In this document: positions 10,504 to 21,129 of the stretch, piece by piece | How the letters are laid out: every line of letters begins with the position of its first letter | Numbering within the stretch: position 1 is the stretch's first letter | Origin: Phanerodontia chrysosporium | Lineage: Eukaryota > Basidiomycota > Agaricomycetes > Polyporales > Phanerochaetaceae | Direction of reading: 5' to 3' | Assembly (NCBI GenBank): GCA_001910725.1 | Contig: MJGA01000014.1 | Coordinates: 496,001 to 560,000 of the forward strand | Length of the DNA: 64,000 nt | Notes under the pieces: model-generated | Told to the model about the DNA's origin: nothing | The model's database searches: none | The model's input: the letters and a program-made list of their open reading frames with translations, nothing else | Program-made: the position numbers and the translations under genes

Positions 10504-11740
10504 ATGCACACTCTCGCTACCCTCTTGCTGACCCTGCCCATCGCCGCGCTTGCAGGCCATTCGCACGGCGCGGGCGCGCACCGCAGGCACCACGCTCGTG
10601 CCTCAAACGTCGCCACTCGCCAGGACCCTACCTCATTCACGTTGGTGGATGACTACTCGGGCCCGTCCTTCTTCGAGTGCGTCGGCCCTCATGTATGACC
10701 GCGACCGATACTGACCTTTCCGCAGCGGCTGGTCCTTCTTCACCGATAGTGACCCAACCAGCGGACAGGTGAACTACCTGGACAAGGACGCTGCCATGGC
10801 TGCCGGTCTCGCGTTCGTCCAGCCCGACAACACCACCAAGATTGGTGTCGACTCCACTACCCAGCTCCAGTCAGGCCAGAAGCGCAACTCGTACGTTACA
10901 TCGGCTACTCGCCAAGGACTCACGCTGACATCGAAATGCGGGCATTAGTGTCCGTATCCAGACGAACAAGGTCTACAATGGCGGCCTTTTCATCGCCGAC
11001 TTCTGGGCAATGCCCCATGGTTGCTCAGTGTGGCCCGCGTACTGGAGTGTCGGCGCGGACTGGCCGAACAAGGGTGAGATCGACATCATCGGTGAGTTGC
11101 GATCGCATATCCCTGACGCGCCTCCGGCTGAGCGACTGATGCGTTCGCAGAGGGTGTCAACAACAACACCGACAACCAGATCACGCTGCACACCGGCCCC
11201 TCGTGCCTGATGAACGAGGCCGCGAGCATGGTTGGAAGCCTCGTCGGCAAGACGTGCACGTCCGCGAACGGCATGAACGCGGGCTGCGCGGTCGTGCAGT
11301 CAGGCGGCAACAGCTTCGGCCACGGCTTCAACGAGATGGGTGGCGGAGTCTTCGCGCACCTGTGGACGGAGGACGCGATTAAGGTCTGGTTCTTCCCGCG
11401 GAACGCCATCCCGGGCGACATCTACGCGATGAACCCCAACCCGGCGAACTGGGGGAACCCGACGGCGAACTTCCCGACCCAGGACTCGTGCAGCATCGGC
11501 CAGCACTTCCAGGACCACCAGCTCGTCATCGACACCACCCTCTGCGGTGACTGGGCAGGCTCTGCGTTCACCAGCGCTGGCTGCGGCCCCTCGTGCGTTG
11601 ACTACGTCGCCGACCCCGCCAACTTCAAGTGTAAGTCTCCCACAACGTTCGTTGGTCTTACAGTGACTTATTCTCGTGCTATAGATGCTCAGTGGGCCAT
11701 CAACTCCATCCGGGTCTACCAGCCCGCCGGCTCTCAGTAA
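10504..11740 (+). CDS. Secreted GH16 endo-beta-1,3(4)-glucanase
   Basis: GH16 laminarinase-type enzymes cleave beta-1,3 and mixed-linked glucans of fungal or plant cell walls. Five exons (10504-10676, 10726-10890, 10949-11091, 11151-11630, 11685-11740) give 338 residues. Residues 1-18 form a signal peptide (MHTLATLLLTLPIAALAG). The catalytic signature GEIDIIEGVN contains the E-x-D-x-x-E acid pair and is split by an intron after ATC ATC G. Downstream TLHTGPSC, the Cys-rich region and WAINSIRVYQ near the C-terminus are typical of the fungal GH16 group. There is no binding module. The last intron (54 bp) lacks stops, so unspliced RNA would remain open. A cell-wall remodelling role fits equally well with nutrition. 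Confidence 0.9.
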
Positions 11741-12391
11741 GAGAGCATCTCCTCTTCCCCTTAGACAACCGTTAGAGGGCACTCCAAGCGGAACTTCCCC
11801 CCACATCGACGCTCATTACTCCGATCTCAGCGTGCACAGTAACGCTGGGAGTCCACCTCGATACCTTACTGTGCTTGTAGCTCAATACCTGGGGCAGAGC
11901 CCCGTGCGCCCCTGGTGGTGGTCGCTCGGGGCTGTGTCCCCGAGCGCTGTGCATATATTATCACGCATTCTTGTCGAGCATATTTTGCTGTTATCGTCGC
12001 ATGGAGAATTCATTCGTTTTCAACGTTATCACATTGAACGCGTGACCGGTTGTGCGATTTGGCATGGAAGTTCAAGCAACAACTCTACAATCGGTCGGAT
12101 GTTGGAAGCTGCGGCGCATGGCTGACATGCAATCTTGAAGCCTAAGCTAAACTGCTTGCATGAGGGTACTCCGCTCTCTGGATTGTCAAACGGCTCTCCT
12201 CAAAGCTGCAGTGAGATGGAACCACGGGGCCGGGATCTGGAGAGTTTCCTTTCTGGGCGGTGTTCTAAACGCACAGGCCCAATACCCAAATAGCGCCAAA
12301 CACTCCTCCTTCGTTGACCGCGTCCTATCGTCCCTGGATTTCCCTCTGTAAGACACTCCCTTAACTTTATACTGGAAGATACCCATGCAAT
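11741..12391. other. Intergenic, nothing recognised
   Basis: Holds the 3' flank of the GH16 gene and the promoter of the CID-domain gene. No coding or repeat structure is visible. Confidence 0.5.
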
Positions 12392-13938
12392 ATGGCCTCA
12401 ACGGAGGTAAGTCTCAGTTCTCGGACCGTGGTGGCGAAGCTTACGCTCGACGATTGCCCGCAGACATTTGAGAGTACACTAAAGGAGGTGGTTCGAGCAA
12501 AGCGGTTGTCGGCGTCGAAGGTGAAGGAGTTGACCGAGATCGCTATGAAAACGATGAAGGTGCGTTGCCCACGTCTTTCTTCAACGACGTCCGGCTGACT
12601 CCGCTGCGTCGACGTCAGAGCGACACGCAACTGGTGTCCATCCTGTACCGGACACACAAGTCGCTCTCGCCCGCGTCGAAGATACACAGTCTGTATACCT
12701 TCGACGCCCTCGCACGCGCAGCTCGCAGCTACGCGAACAAGCATAACCTGACTGGCGACCTTAATACGGAGCCTGGCAATTGTGCCACCTTCCTCTTGAA
12801 GGTCGAGGGCGTCCTTGATGGCCTCTTCAAGGACATGCTCACGACGGACCACCCAGATGCAAAGGTTAGCTACGTGTTCTTTGTCTATACTGACCCTACT
12901 CTCTCGACCAGGTCGGGCACGTGGTGGTGCACCCGTGTTGGCCGGTGTGGACTTCGCGTAGACGCACGAGACCATGAGTTGCCATCTCGCAGTGACCGTG
13001 CGGCTGATTGCAGCATGTATGCGGTCCTAGATGAAAGACATGATCTCTGCGCTTCGCGGGTGCCCCAGACTCGCGCGTTCGGTCACATGATTTCACTGGC
13101 TCGCTGTACTTTCTCGGTCCATAGCCATGTCGATGATTCTGACAATGTTGTTTTCTTCTTACTACTGCAGGAAAAAACGAAGAAAGTCCTAGACATCTGG
13201 GTCAAGGGCCACACGTTCCCGTCCGATGTGCTGTCACGGTTGCAGAAGCTGGTAGCAGAGGCAGAAAAAGGTGCTTATCGTGTCCAAACTTTGTGCGCTA
13301 AGTATCCCTCCATCCGTACAATCCTACTTGTTTCCCCTGCGGAGGATCTGAAAATGAGATATGAACTGAAATGTGATCTCTTGTCTGCGTTCAGAGCATC
13401 CCAAAGTACGGTCACCGCCTAGCGCAACTTCCGCAGACCCGCGCCTCCATGCGGCTGCCCCGGCGCCATCAGTGCCATTGCAAGCGAACACTGCTGCTGC
13501 TGCTTCCCCGACGCCGCCGCCGTCCGCGAATCCTGTGCAGTCACAGCTGCTAGCGATGCTCAGCCAAGTCGTTGCGGCTGCAGGAACTGGGTGGGTGCCA
13601 TTATTTCCGGCGACCACGTCCCCTGACTTACGCCGAGCAGCCAAACAGGACCAAATACCACCGCAGGTCCAGCTGCCGCTGCGCCTGCAGCCGTACCTCA
13701 GCTGGACTCGAAACAATTGGCCCTCTTTCAGCAGTTGTCGCAGGTGGCAAGTGCGGGGAATGTCCCTGCCCCGCATGCCGTTCCAGTACCTTCGTTAGTG
13801 CCGTCAGCGGCTCCTGCGAATGCAGTTCCTGTAGCACCTCCGTACGGAGGTCCATCTCCGTCCCATCCTTATCGAGATGAAAGTAACGGTTTCGCTGCAC
13901 CTAGAGAGACGCAATATGACAAGTATCCAAACGGCCCT

Positions 13939-13973
<35 letters not shown>

Positions 13974-15048
13974 TAATAGAGACCATTACGACCAGCGTCG
14001 TGACCCCAGGGGCGACGCCAGAGGCCCCCCGAGAGACGGTCACAGAAACGAGCCGAGAGGTGATCACAGAAGCGACTCCCACAGAGGCGACTTCAGGGGC
14101 GGCCCGCGCGGCTTCAGAGGGCGTGGGCGCGGCCGCGGCGGCGACCGCGACCAGCACCTAAGCAGGAGATGGGACGCGCCGCAGGGCAGGCAGCCGCACA
14201 GCCGGTCGCGCAGCCCTGTGGCGAGGAACGGGAACCGGCCGTACAGCCCGCCGCGCGACCGTACACGCAGCCCGCTGCGCCCTCCGCACGCCGCACCCAC
14301 CGACGCCGGCGCACCAGGCAAAGACGAGTTCGGACGAGACATCAGGCCCCCATCCCCTGACGCACCCGCTCCGGCGCCTGCAGCACCCGAGCCCTCCCCG
14401 ATACCTACACTATCTACAGACCCTGCACCGAGCACACACGCTACCGAGTCCGCGCCGCTCCCCACGGGGGCCCCCATCCCCACCCTCGACAGCGCCACGC
14501 CGTCCGCCGGCGGAATCGACACGTTCGACTGGACGACGTTCGACATGACCGCCCCGTCGTCGTGGGACGCGCTCGGGCGCGCGTGGAACGTCACAAACGG
14601 GTACGCGCCCTCGCAGGAGCAGCTCTGGCAGTACGTGCAGATGTGCAGCGCGGGCATGAACGGCGCGGCGTACTCCATGGGCGGCCAGTACGACATGCAG
14701 CAGGGTGCGCAGTGGGGCATGCAGGAGCAGGGCTGGGGGCACGGCGAGGGGTGGAGAGGGCGCGGGAGAGGCAGGGGCAGAGGGGGTAGAGGAGACGGTT
14801 ACGCGCAGGGCTACGGGTATGGGAACGGAAGAGGCAGAGGCAGAGGATTCGACCAGAACACGGACGCTTTGACGCTGGCTGGCGGCGACGATACTCCTTC
14901 GGCGATGCAGCAAGGATATCAAGGTTGGCAGGAGGAAGGGACGTATTACGCCCAGCAACCTCCGGAGGACGACGGTGGGAATGCTGGGGGCGGCAAGGGC
15001 GGGCGGATGCAGAAAGTTGGGGATCGGTGGGTATTCGTCAAGACGTAG
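12392..15048 (+). CDS. RNA polymerase II CTD-interacting (CID) domain protein with RGG/Q-rich tail
   Basis: CID proteins bind the phosphorylated C-terminal domain of RNA polymerase II and act in termination or 3'-end processing. Six exons (12392-12406, 12464-12559, 12619-12864, 13171-13270, 13395-13590, 13641-15048) sum to 687 codons. Residues about 1-155 form the CID: FESTLKEVVRAKRLSASKVK, LVSILYRTHKSLSPASKIHS and KKVLDIWVKGHTFP. Then come a Pro/Ala/Gln region, a poly-Gln run of about 12 encoded by pure CAG (near 13938), an RGG/RS stretch (RGFRGRGRGRGG, RSRSP) and a second RGRGRGRGG block. No RRM is evident, unlike yeast Nrd1 or fission-yeast Seb1. The 306 bp intron 12865-13170 is unusually long here and might hide a small exon. 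Confidence 0.85.
13938..13973 (+). repeat. CAG trinucleotide repeat (poly-Gln)
   Basis: About twelve uninterrupted CAG codons inside the CID-protein gene. A pure repeat is prone to length change between strains. Confidence 0.85.
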
Positions 15049-15103
15049 GATCATGAAAAGCATAATGGACGAGCTCTATGCACTTCCTGGTATTTGGTCC
15101 CTT

Positions 15104-16333
15104 CTACACCGAAGCATCACCAACTCCTGCTAATTCGTAGCTGTCATATTCACGGTCTGCCCCCCTTGTATTGTCTTGACCATACACGACGCGCGCTCTT
15201 GATGACTTGTATGAAGATGTGACGGATTCGAGTGTGAAGGGATTCGGCCAATAGATGAGGTATGCGGTCAGAGCCGATAGTGAGCCAAGGAGACTCCCGA
15301 CTATAACGTCCTCCTTGTGATGTCTCTGACGGTCAAAGCTTGAGAGGTCGAGGTCTTCTGTGAAACTGTACAGCAAACTCACATAATCCTCTAGTCTGGA
15401 GACAGCAACCCATGTCGCGTACGCGATCGGTGCCAACGTAATGCATATGCGACCCAATTTTGTGCTGAAAAGATTTCGCGCGGGCGCGGGCTGCGAGAAG
15501 GACCATGTGTGCAGCAGCCCTGCCAAGAACAGGGAAAGGAACGCCATTCCGGCGAACGCAGTCGAGGAGTGCCCTGAAGGAAAAGACCGTCGACCTTCCA
15601 TGATGTCTTTCGCTTTGCTGATGCAAAGTGTTAACAATCACTGGCCTCGTTGCCGTCACGACATACATACCCAGTACATGCTTGGAGACTGTCGCTCCAT
15701 TTGCATCGCGTTAGAAAGTCGGGCGGAGTCTTCCTGGGGTTCAAGTGAGTCCGTGGGTAGGATATACGTGAGCCATCTTACTCACCTACCCTGTTCTTCA
15801 GGAACTCTGTGACGGCTTCATTGAGCCCGCTAAGACAGAGTCAGACGGGATTGGCGGGTCTCGTGACCATCCCTTACCTTCCGGCCAGCAGGCTCAAGAG
15901 GCCATGGTGGATCTCTAACGCGGAGACCCTCAGTGTGCCTACAGTTACTACGACTGCTGCAGGTACAAGAAGCGCGAGCATGAGGTTCAGTTCGCCGCCT
16001 ATTCTGCAGAGGCGCAAACGTGAGCCTCCATCAGCATGATGTACACACGAAACTCATACGTGTTCTTGTGGTGCTTGTGATTTATCACAGGATCGTTCGG
16101 GTCGACCTCCCTCTCGTATGGAGGAATCTCCTTTACGACCCATGCCACGATCCACAGCACACACATGACAGTCCTGCAGGGCATCGATTTTGAGCTGTCA
16201 GCGAGGCAGCCCTGCGACGTGTCTCGCAAAGCCCTTACCAGTCTACGACATAGGCACGGTCGAACCACGCGAACGCGTCAGCACCAAAAACGTCGTACAC
16301 TTTCCTGCGGACCGCCGCGACGAGGCTGGCCAT
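15104..16333 (-). CDS. PAP2-family lipid phosphate phosphatase (DPP1/LPP-like), probable 1-nt deletion
   Basis: These membrane enzymes dephosphorylate phosphatidate, lysophosphatidate or diacylglycerol pyrophosphate. Minus-strand exons are 16333-16239, 16194-16049, 15998-15878, 15829-15786, 15733-15671, 15617-15383 and 15325-15104. Motifs are KNRVG (start of C1, K-x6-RP), GRRSFPSGHSSTAF (C2, PSGH) and SRLEDY followed by RHHKEDV (C3, SR-x5-H-x3-D, split by an intron). Several hydrophobic helices are visible (for example LMLALLVPAAVVVTVG). The exon sum is one base short of whole codons. After KNRV the C1 motif reads GRLRP across the junction, then shifts frame in CGCCCGAC near 15720. A donor 4 nt downstream would restore frame but replaces the conserved RP with TP. 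Confidence 0.85.
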
Positions 16334-16584
16334 TGCACAAACGCGACTGCAATGAGGACTGGCTGCCGCCGGCGCGGGTGGGAGTGGGAGAGGGCAGGAA
16401 CTGAGTGCGAGCCAAGGGCTGCGAAATCACTTTACCGGAGACAACCGGGAAGCGCCCGACGGGCACTGAGGGCGATGACCCTCCACAGGCTCGTGTCTGG
16501 CGAGGTGCACTCGATACTGAAATACATACGAAAGATAAAGCGACAAAAACCGACGGCGCCGCGGCTGCTCTCCCAGACCTCCCC

Positions 16585-18958
16585 TTACACAGATTCCGAC
16601 ACGGAGCCCGCAGACGACGCGGCGCGGTTGACGACCGAGGCCACCATGCGCGAGAGCTGCTCGAAGCGGTGCTTGGCCCGCGCCATGATCGGCGAGGCGT
16701 CGTTCTCGGAGAATGCTGTGAGCGCGTACAGCAGCGCGGGGCTCGGCAGCGCCTGCGTCGCCTGCACGAACTGCTCCATCTCCTGCAGCATCGTCTCGAC
16801 GCGCGCTTCAGACGTGTGTTGCTCGTCTTTCGGTAGTCGCCTGCTGAACTGAATCGTCATGACGCATGCGCTGAAGTACGTCTCGGAGTCTTGTTTGGAG
16901 TCCCGCGCCGCGGTGCCGTATGTGGCGATGTTCTCTATGACTGCTCGAGGTTCAGTGTGCGTGGCAACCCCGAGACTGAGGATGAAAGGCTCACCTGTGC
17001 CGTCGATTTGCACAGACGGGCTACATCGGGAGAGCAGGGTGTACAGCAGGTGGAAGCCGTCTTGACCGACAACCTCGCTAGCTAACAGTAGCCTAGAAAC
17101 AGTCTCATACACCCTCTGATAGAGCTCGATAGATATCGGGTGGTCGTCTTCAAAGCGTATCGCCTGACACAAACGTTTCAGGAGGTCGAGCAGATGTACC
17201 ATCTCCTTCTCGTAAGCGTCGTCGAGCCGTGCGAGCACATCGAGCGTCAGGTGTGCCATGACGACGACGCCTTCATCGAGCGTATCCGATGGCCTCCACA
17301 TCGGCTTGCCATCCAAGGTCCCATGCGCCCGATTCGTGACGATCTGTGAAACACAAATGGTAGCCGCAGGTGCAGGTATCTCCTCGACGCACGGCCGGAT
17401 GACGTCCTCCAGGATCTTGTTGTCCATGTAGAGCGCATCCGCGCCGACGAGGATCTGGCAATCGAGCTCGACCTCCTGCCCGCGCACGATGTGCTGCTCC
17501 CGCTCGTGCCAGCTCGAGTGGGCGCGTTCATGCAGGAGCTTCGCGAGCCAGTACTTGAACAGCCGCCACCGCCGGCGCCAGCGCGCCTCAGCGACGTCGA
17601 GCGGCATGAGCAGGGCGTTGTGGCTGCCGAACTTGAGCTTGCCGGCGACGATCCAGAGGAGGAAGCGGACGGCAGCCGTGTACGTGAGGTAGAGTGCGAG
17701 CGCCTGTGGGGAACGGTGCGGCGAGTCGGCGCGCAGCGCGGGGAGCACGGTCGTGACGACGAAGAAGGCTAGCGCGGTCGCTACAAAGACGGTCACGATG
17801 GCAGCGACGATGAAGTTGAGGTTCCAGAGCAGGTCGACGAGCCCGATGAAAAAGAAGGCGAGCGACCATTGAAGGAGGATGGGCAGGACGGCGATGACCT
17901 CGTGGATGTGGAACTTCAAGAGGTCGTTGTGCCGGAGTTGGCGGACCCTCGCCTTCTGGCGTGATGTGCCGCCAGAGTGGCGGACGTAGTCCCGCAACCA
18001 CTGCTTGACGAGGATGCCGATGGTCGCCGCGGCAAGACTGAAGACCAGACTCGTAAACCATAGCACGTTGACGCGTACCGCGAAACTGCGTGGAAAGTCG
18101 GAGAAGGAAGGGAACTCGGAGTCGACCGTCGACGTTGCAGGAGGCGACGTAACTCCAGCACGGATGTTGCGCAGCTCACCCAATATTTCTCGCAGGATGT
18201 TGGCGCCTGTGCCTTGAGGATCAGGCTGCAGAAATGAGTACGACTCGACCACGAAGGCTGTGAGCACGGCCGAGAAGAGACCAGACTTTGATTGTGTAAG
18301 ACAGTGTAGGAAACTCAATGTCGCGGTACTTACAAATACTAGAAGAGTGTCCACATCTTCCCTCCATCCTTCTACCAGCGCCTTGTCATGCTTGCTTAAC
18401 ACTTTCTTGCATTTTTTCCAGCACGACTTGGTCTTTGTACGTATTCTTCCGTCATGGTCCTACAATCGGCATGTCGAATAAGCAAAATACGGGGAATCCT
18501 GAGATGTTGTGGCGTACCCCGTGCCGACTCCGCTTTGGCTGGTGTCTATCGTAGTTTGGCTCTCCAGAAAACTTGCCAGAACTTCGATCTCTCTGTGTGT
18601 TATGAGCATCCGCCAGGAGCATGCCAAACTAGATGCATACCGCAGGGCCAGCGTTCTTCTCAGAGGAAACGCGTCTCGTATCGCGCCCTAGACCATTTGA
18701 ATGCGGATTGTCAGTCACCGGCGATTGCTGTAGTTCAATATCGCCGGCATCTTCATCTATCCACACGTCTTCGCTGCAACCTGCGGCGCTATTCTCGACT
18801 GCAGTGGCATCGCTGCCGAAGGACGGCTCTAGACGCGAGATCCTGAGCCTGGACTTGCGAACGGTAAGCGAGCGGTTTTACGCAATCGTCGTAGTAGAAT
18901 GAAATCTGCAACTCACAGGCCTAACATGTTCGCCACGAAAAGAGGAAGAGGTCGCCAT
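16585..18958 (-). CDS. DUF6535 multi-pass membrane protein
   Basis: Function unknown; DUF6535 proteins are large expanded families in Agaricomycetes. The DUF6535 core runs from DKALVEGWREDVDTLLVF through GLFSAVLTAFVVESYSFLQP to LWFTSLVFSLAAATIGILVK, then IHEVIAVLPILLQWSLAFFF and further hydrophobic helices, giving about five membrane spans. A long C-terminal region of helical, non-membrane sequence follows. An intron separates VDTLLVF from GLFSAV (around 18270-18340), and another interrupts the C-terminal part near 17340-17375. Upstream exons starting with an ATG at 18958 read MATSSSFRGEHVRP and then an acidic SEDVWIDEDAGD segment. These are less certain. The core call is strong; the precise 5' exon joins are tentative. 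Confidence 0.75.
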
Positions 18959-19299
18959 CCACGACAGAGGTGTTTAGGGCTGCAAAGTTCACCGTAGTGG
19001 TGGGAGGAGGCGTATGGACTGCATTGCGACGGATGCACGCCGTCTCCGACGAGTTCGGTGTGAGCGAGGCACAGAATCAAAGCTAATCAGAGCAGGGTGG
19101 GAGACAAGACGACTCGCACGCGCGCTCGCCATGGCTGATGCGCCATTTTGATGCGCCTTTCCTTCTGGCCAATCATATCGCGCGGTGCCTAAATTTATTG
19201 ATGGCCGTTATTTCCCCAGATTTTGCAACCTGAGCGGTACCTTCACCACTGCCCTCGCGGTCATCCCCACTCCCTCTCATCTTCCTCCCAGCCTCCACG
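18959..19299. promoter_or_regulatory. Divergent intergenic region between DUF6535 and F-box-like genes
   Basis: 341 bp between two divergent starts. A pyrimidine-rich leader precedes 19300. No specific regulatory motif is recognised. Confidence 0.45.
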
Positions 19300-20855
19300 A
19301 TGCACTCTGCCCTACTCATCGACGAGATTTTGCAAGCGATTCTGGAGCATTGTGCAGACTGGCCTGCTCCTCAATATCGTCGTACACTTGCCCAGCTCGC
19401 GCGATGCTGCAAAGCATGGAAGGATCCCGCGTTGGATAGGCTGTGGAGGAAGTTGGAGAGTGTGGACCCCTTAGAACGTCTAACCGATGGCAAGGTGCGC
19501 GCCGCGCATGTCAAGGCTCCTGACGACGTACTCATTCTGAGCAGTCCATTGAGGAATTCGATCTTTATGCTACCAGGATCAAAAACATCACCTACAACCG
19601 CATCCCGAAGCTTCCAAATACCTACTCTAGTCGCCCGCTCTTGCGTAATCTCAAATCCATAGCTCTGAAGGATCAGGGCTGTAATATCCCCTCTGACTAC
19701 CTCTGTTCTTCTCTGGAAGAGCTCGAGATAGACCTTCGACGCACCCGCACTGGCAGTTCTGTCTCTCCGATCTATATCAGCGATCGTCTCTCCATTGCGC
19801 TGCAGCATAACGGCACTCTTCTCACCTCGCTGAAGACCCTCCGTGTCAAGGGCCTCATCTCTACGGCATTCAACGACATCATTCCATCCTTCCACTCGTT
19901 GCGCTCACTCGTGTTACTGACAGGTAATACAGTGAGTGCCCGCACCCTCGCGGCCCTGGGGTCTCTGCACGCTCTTCAGGATGTCTATATCCACGCCAGC
20001 CACGTCGACTCCGGTGACTTCTCGGAAGCCATCTCTCAGCAAGTCACTCAGCCCTTTGCTTCTCTTCAACGTCTGCGCATCCGCGCACAGCGCTCTCTTC
20101 TCCAGGCTCTTCTTGACGTCCTCCCGCGTAGCACTCTGACGTCGCTGTACCTCGAGACCGAAGAGTCCGCTCACGGCCCGTCCGCCTGGCACCCCACCTT
20201 CGCGCTCATTGCTGCGAAAGCCGCCGATACCCTCATAGAACTTACACTAGACCAGATCCTGGACCCGGAGGAGATAATCTCAGACCAATCCATCAGCCCC
20301 GACGCTCGCTTCGCGCTGGACACGCTCCGGCCGCTCAGCAAGCTACGGGCCCTGCGCCGCCTCACCATCGACGCGATGGTGCTCCCCGACTTCACCGACG
20401 AAGACATAGACCAGCTGGCGCGCTGGTGGCCGCGCCTCGAGCACCTCAACCTCGGTGCGCTCCCTGACGTGCAGGAACACGCCGAGGACTGGACGCCACA
20501 GGTCACCGTCGCCGCCCTGCGCGCCCTCGCCACGCGCTGCCCCGCGCTGCGCACACTCACGCTCCCGCTCGACGTCGCGAGCTGCAAGGCCGCGCCCTCT
20601 CCAGACGGCGCGGAGAAGCCGGGCGCGGTGCGCCAGCGCGCGCTCGAACGCCTCTTCGTCGGCACGCCGCCCGCCGACGAGGACGTCGCTGCGTTCGTGC
20701 GCTGCGTCGTCGAGGTCTTCCCGTGCGTACGCGAGATCGAGTGCACGTCTGCCGAGCGGCCGCTCTCGCTCGAGGTGCGCACCGTGTTCAAGGACCACGC
20801 GGCAGCCCCAGAGTACCGCAGGGGCACGTCCGATGGGTTTGCGGACGGACAGTGA
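19300..20855 (+). CDS. F-box-like leucine-rich-repeat protein
   Basis: Two exons, 19300-19494 and 19545-20855, sum to 502 codons. The N-terminus MHSALLIDEILQAILEHCA followed by LAQLARCCKAWKDPALDRLW is the F-box-like signature of the very large basidiomycete family. F-box proteins usually connect substrates to SCF (Skp1-cullin) ubiquitin ligases. The rest is a series of leucine-rich stretches (SLEELEIDL, SLKTLRVKGL, LRSLVLLTG, LQRLRIRA, LRRLTIDAM, LEHLNLGAL, LRTLTLPLD), matching an LRR solenoid for substrate binding. The intron inferred after LTDGK removes 50 bp and links to SIEEFDLYATRIKN. The substrate is unknown. Confidence 0.78.
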
Positions 20856-21129
20856 GCACGAGGCTCGCTGTACCGTTCGCGAAAGGTCTCGGAGACTTTT
20901 CATAGATTTCCTTTTGTTTAGATGTGCCATAGATGTTTGGTCATTACTCGTATGTTTGCCTCTGGTTCCGTAGACTCTCGAGGACTCTGGATGTCATAGA
21001 GATGTGTAGATTATGGTAATTCTAGCATAATTCGATCCGATCTTGTCCCCCGGTACAAGCACAATCTAAATCTACAGACCATGAAATCCTATCCATCTTG
21101 AGAAGGCCGATTCTATCGAGGCAGCACCA

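Noticed and set aside
12865..13170. Extra exon inside the long CID-gene intron
   Set aside because: The CID core reads continuously from DAK to EKTKKVLDIW without it; the open frame inside has no recognisable sequence.
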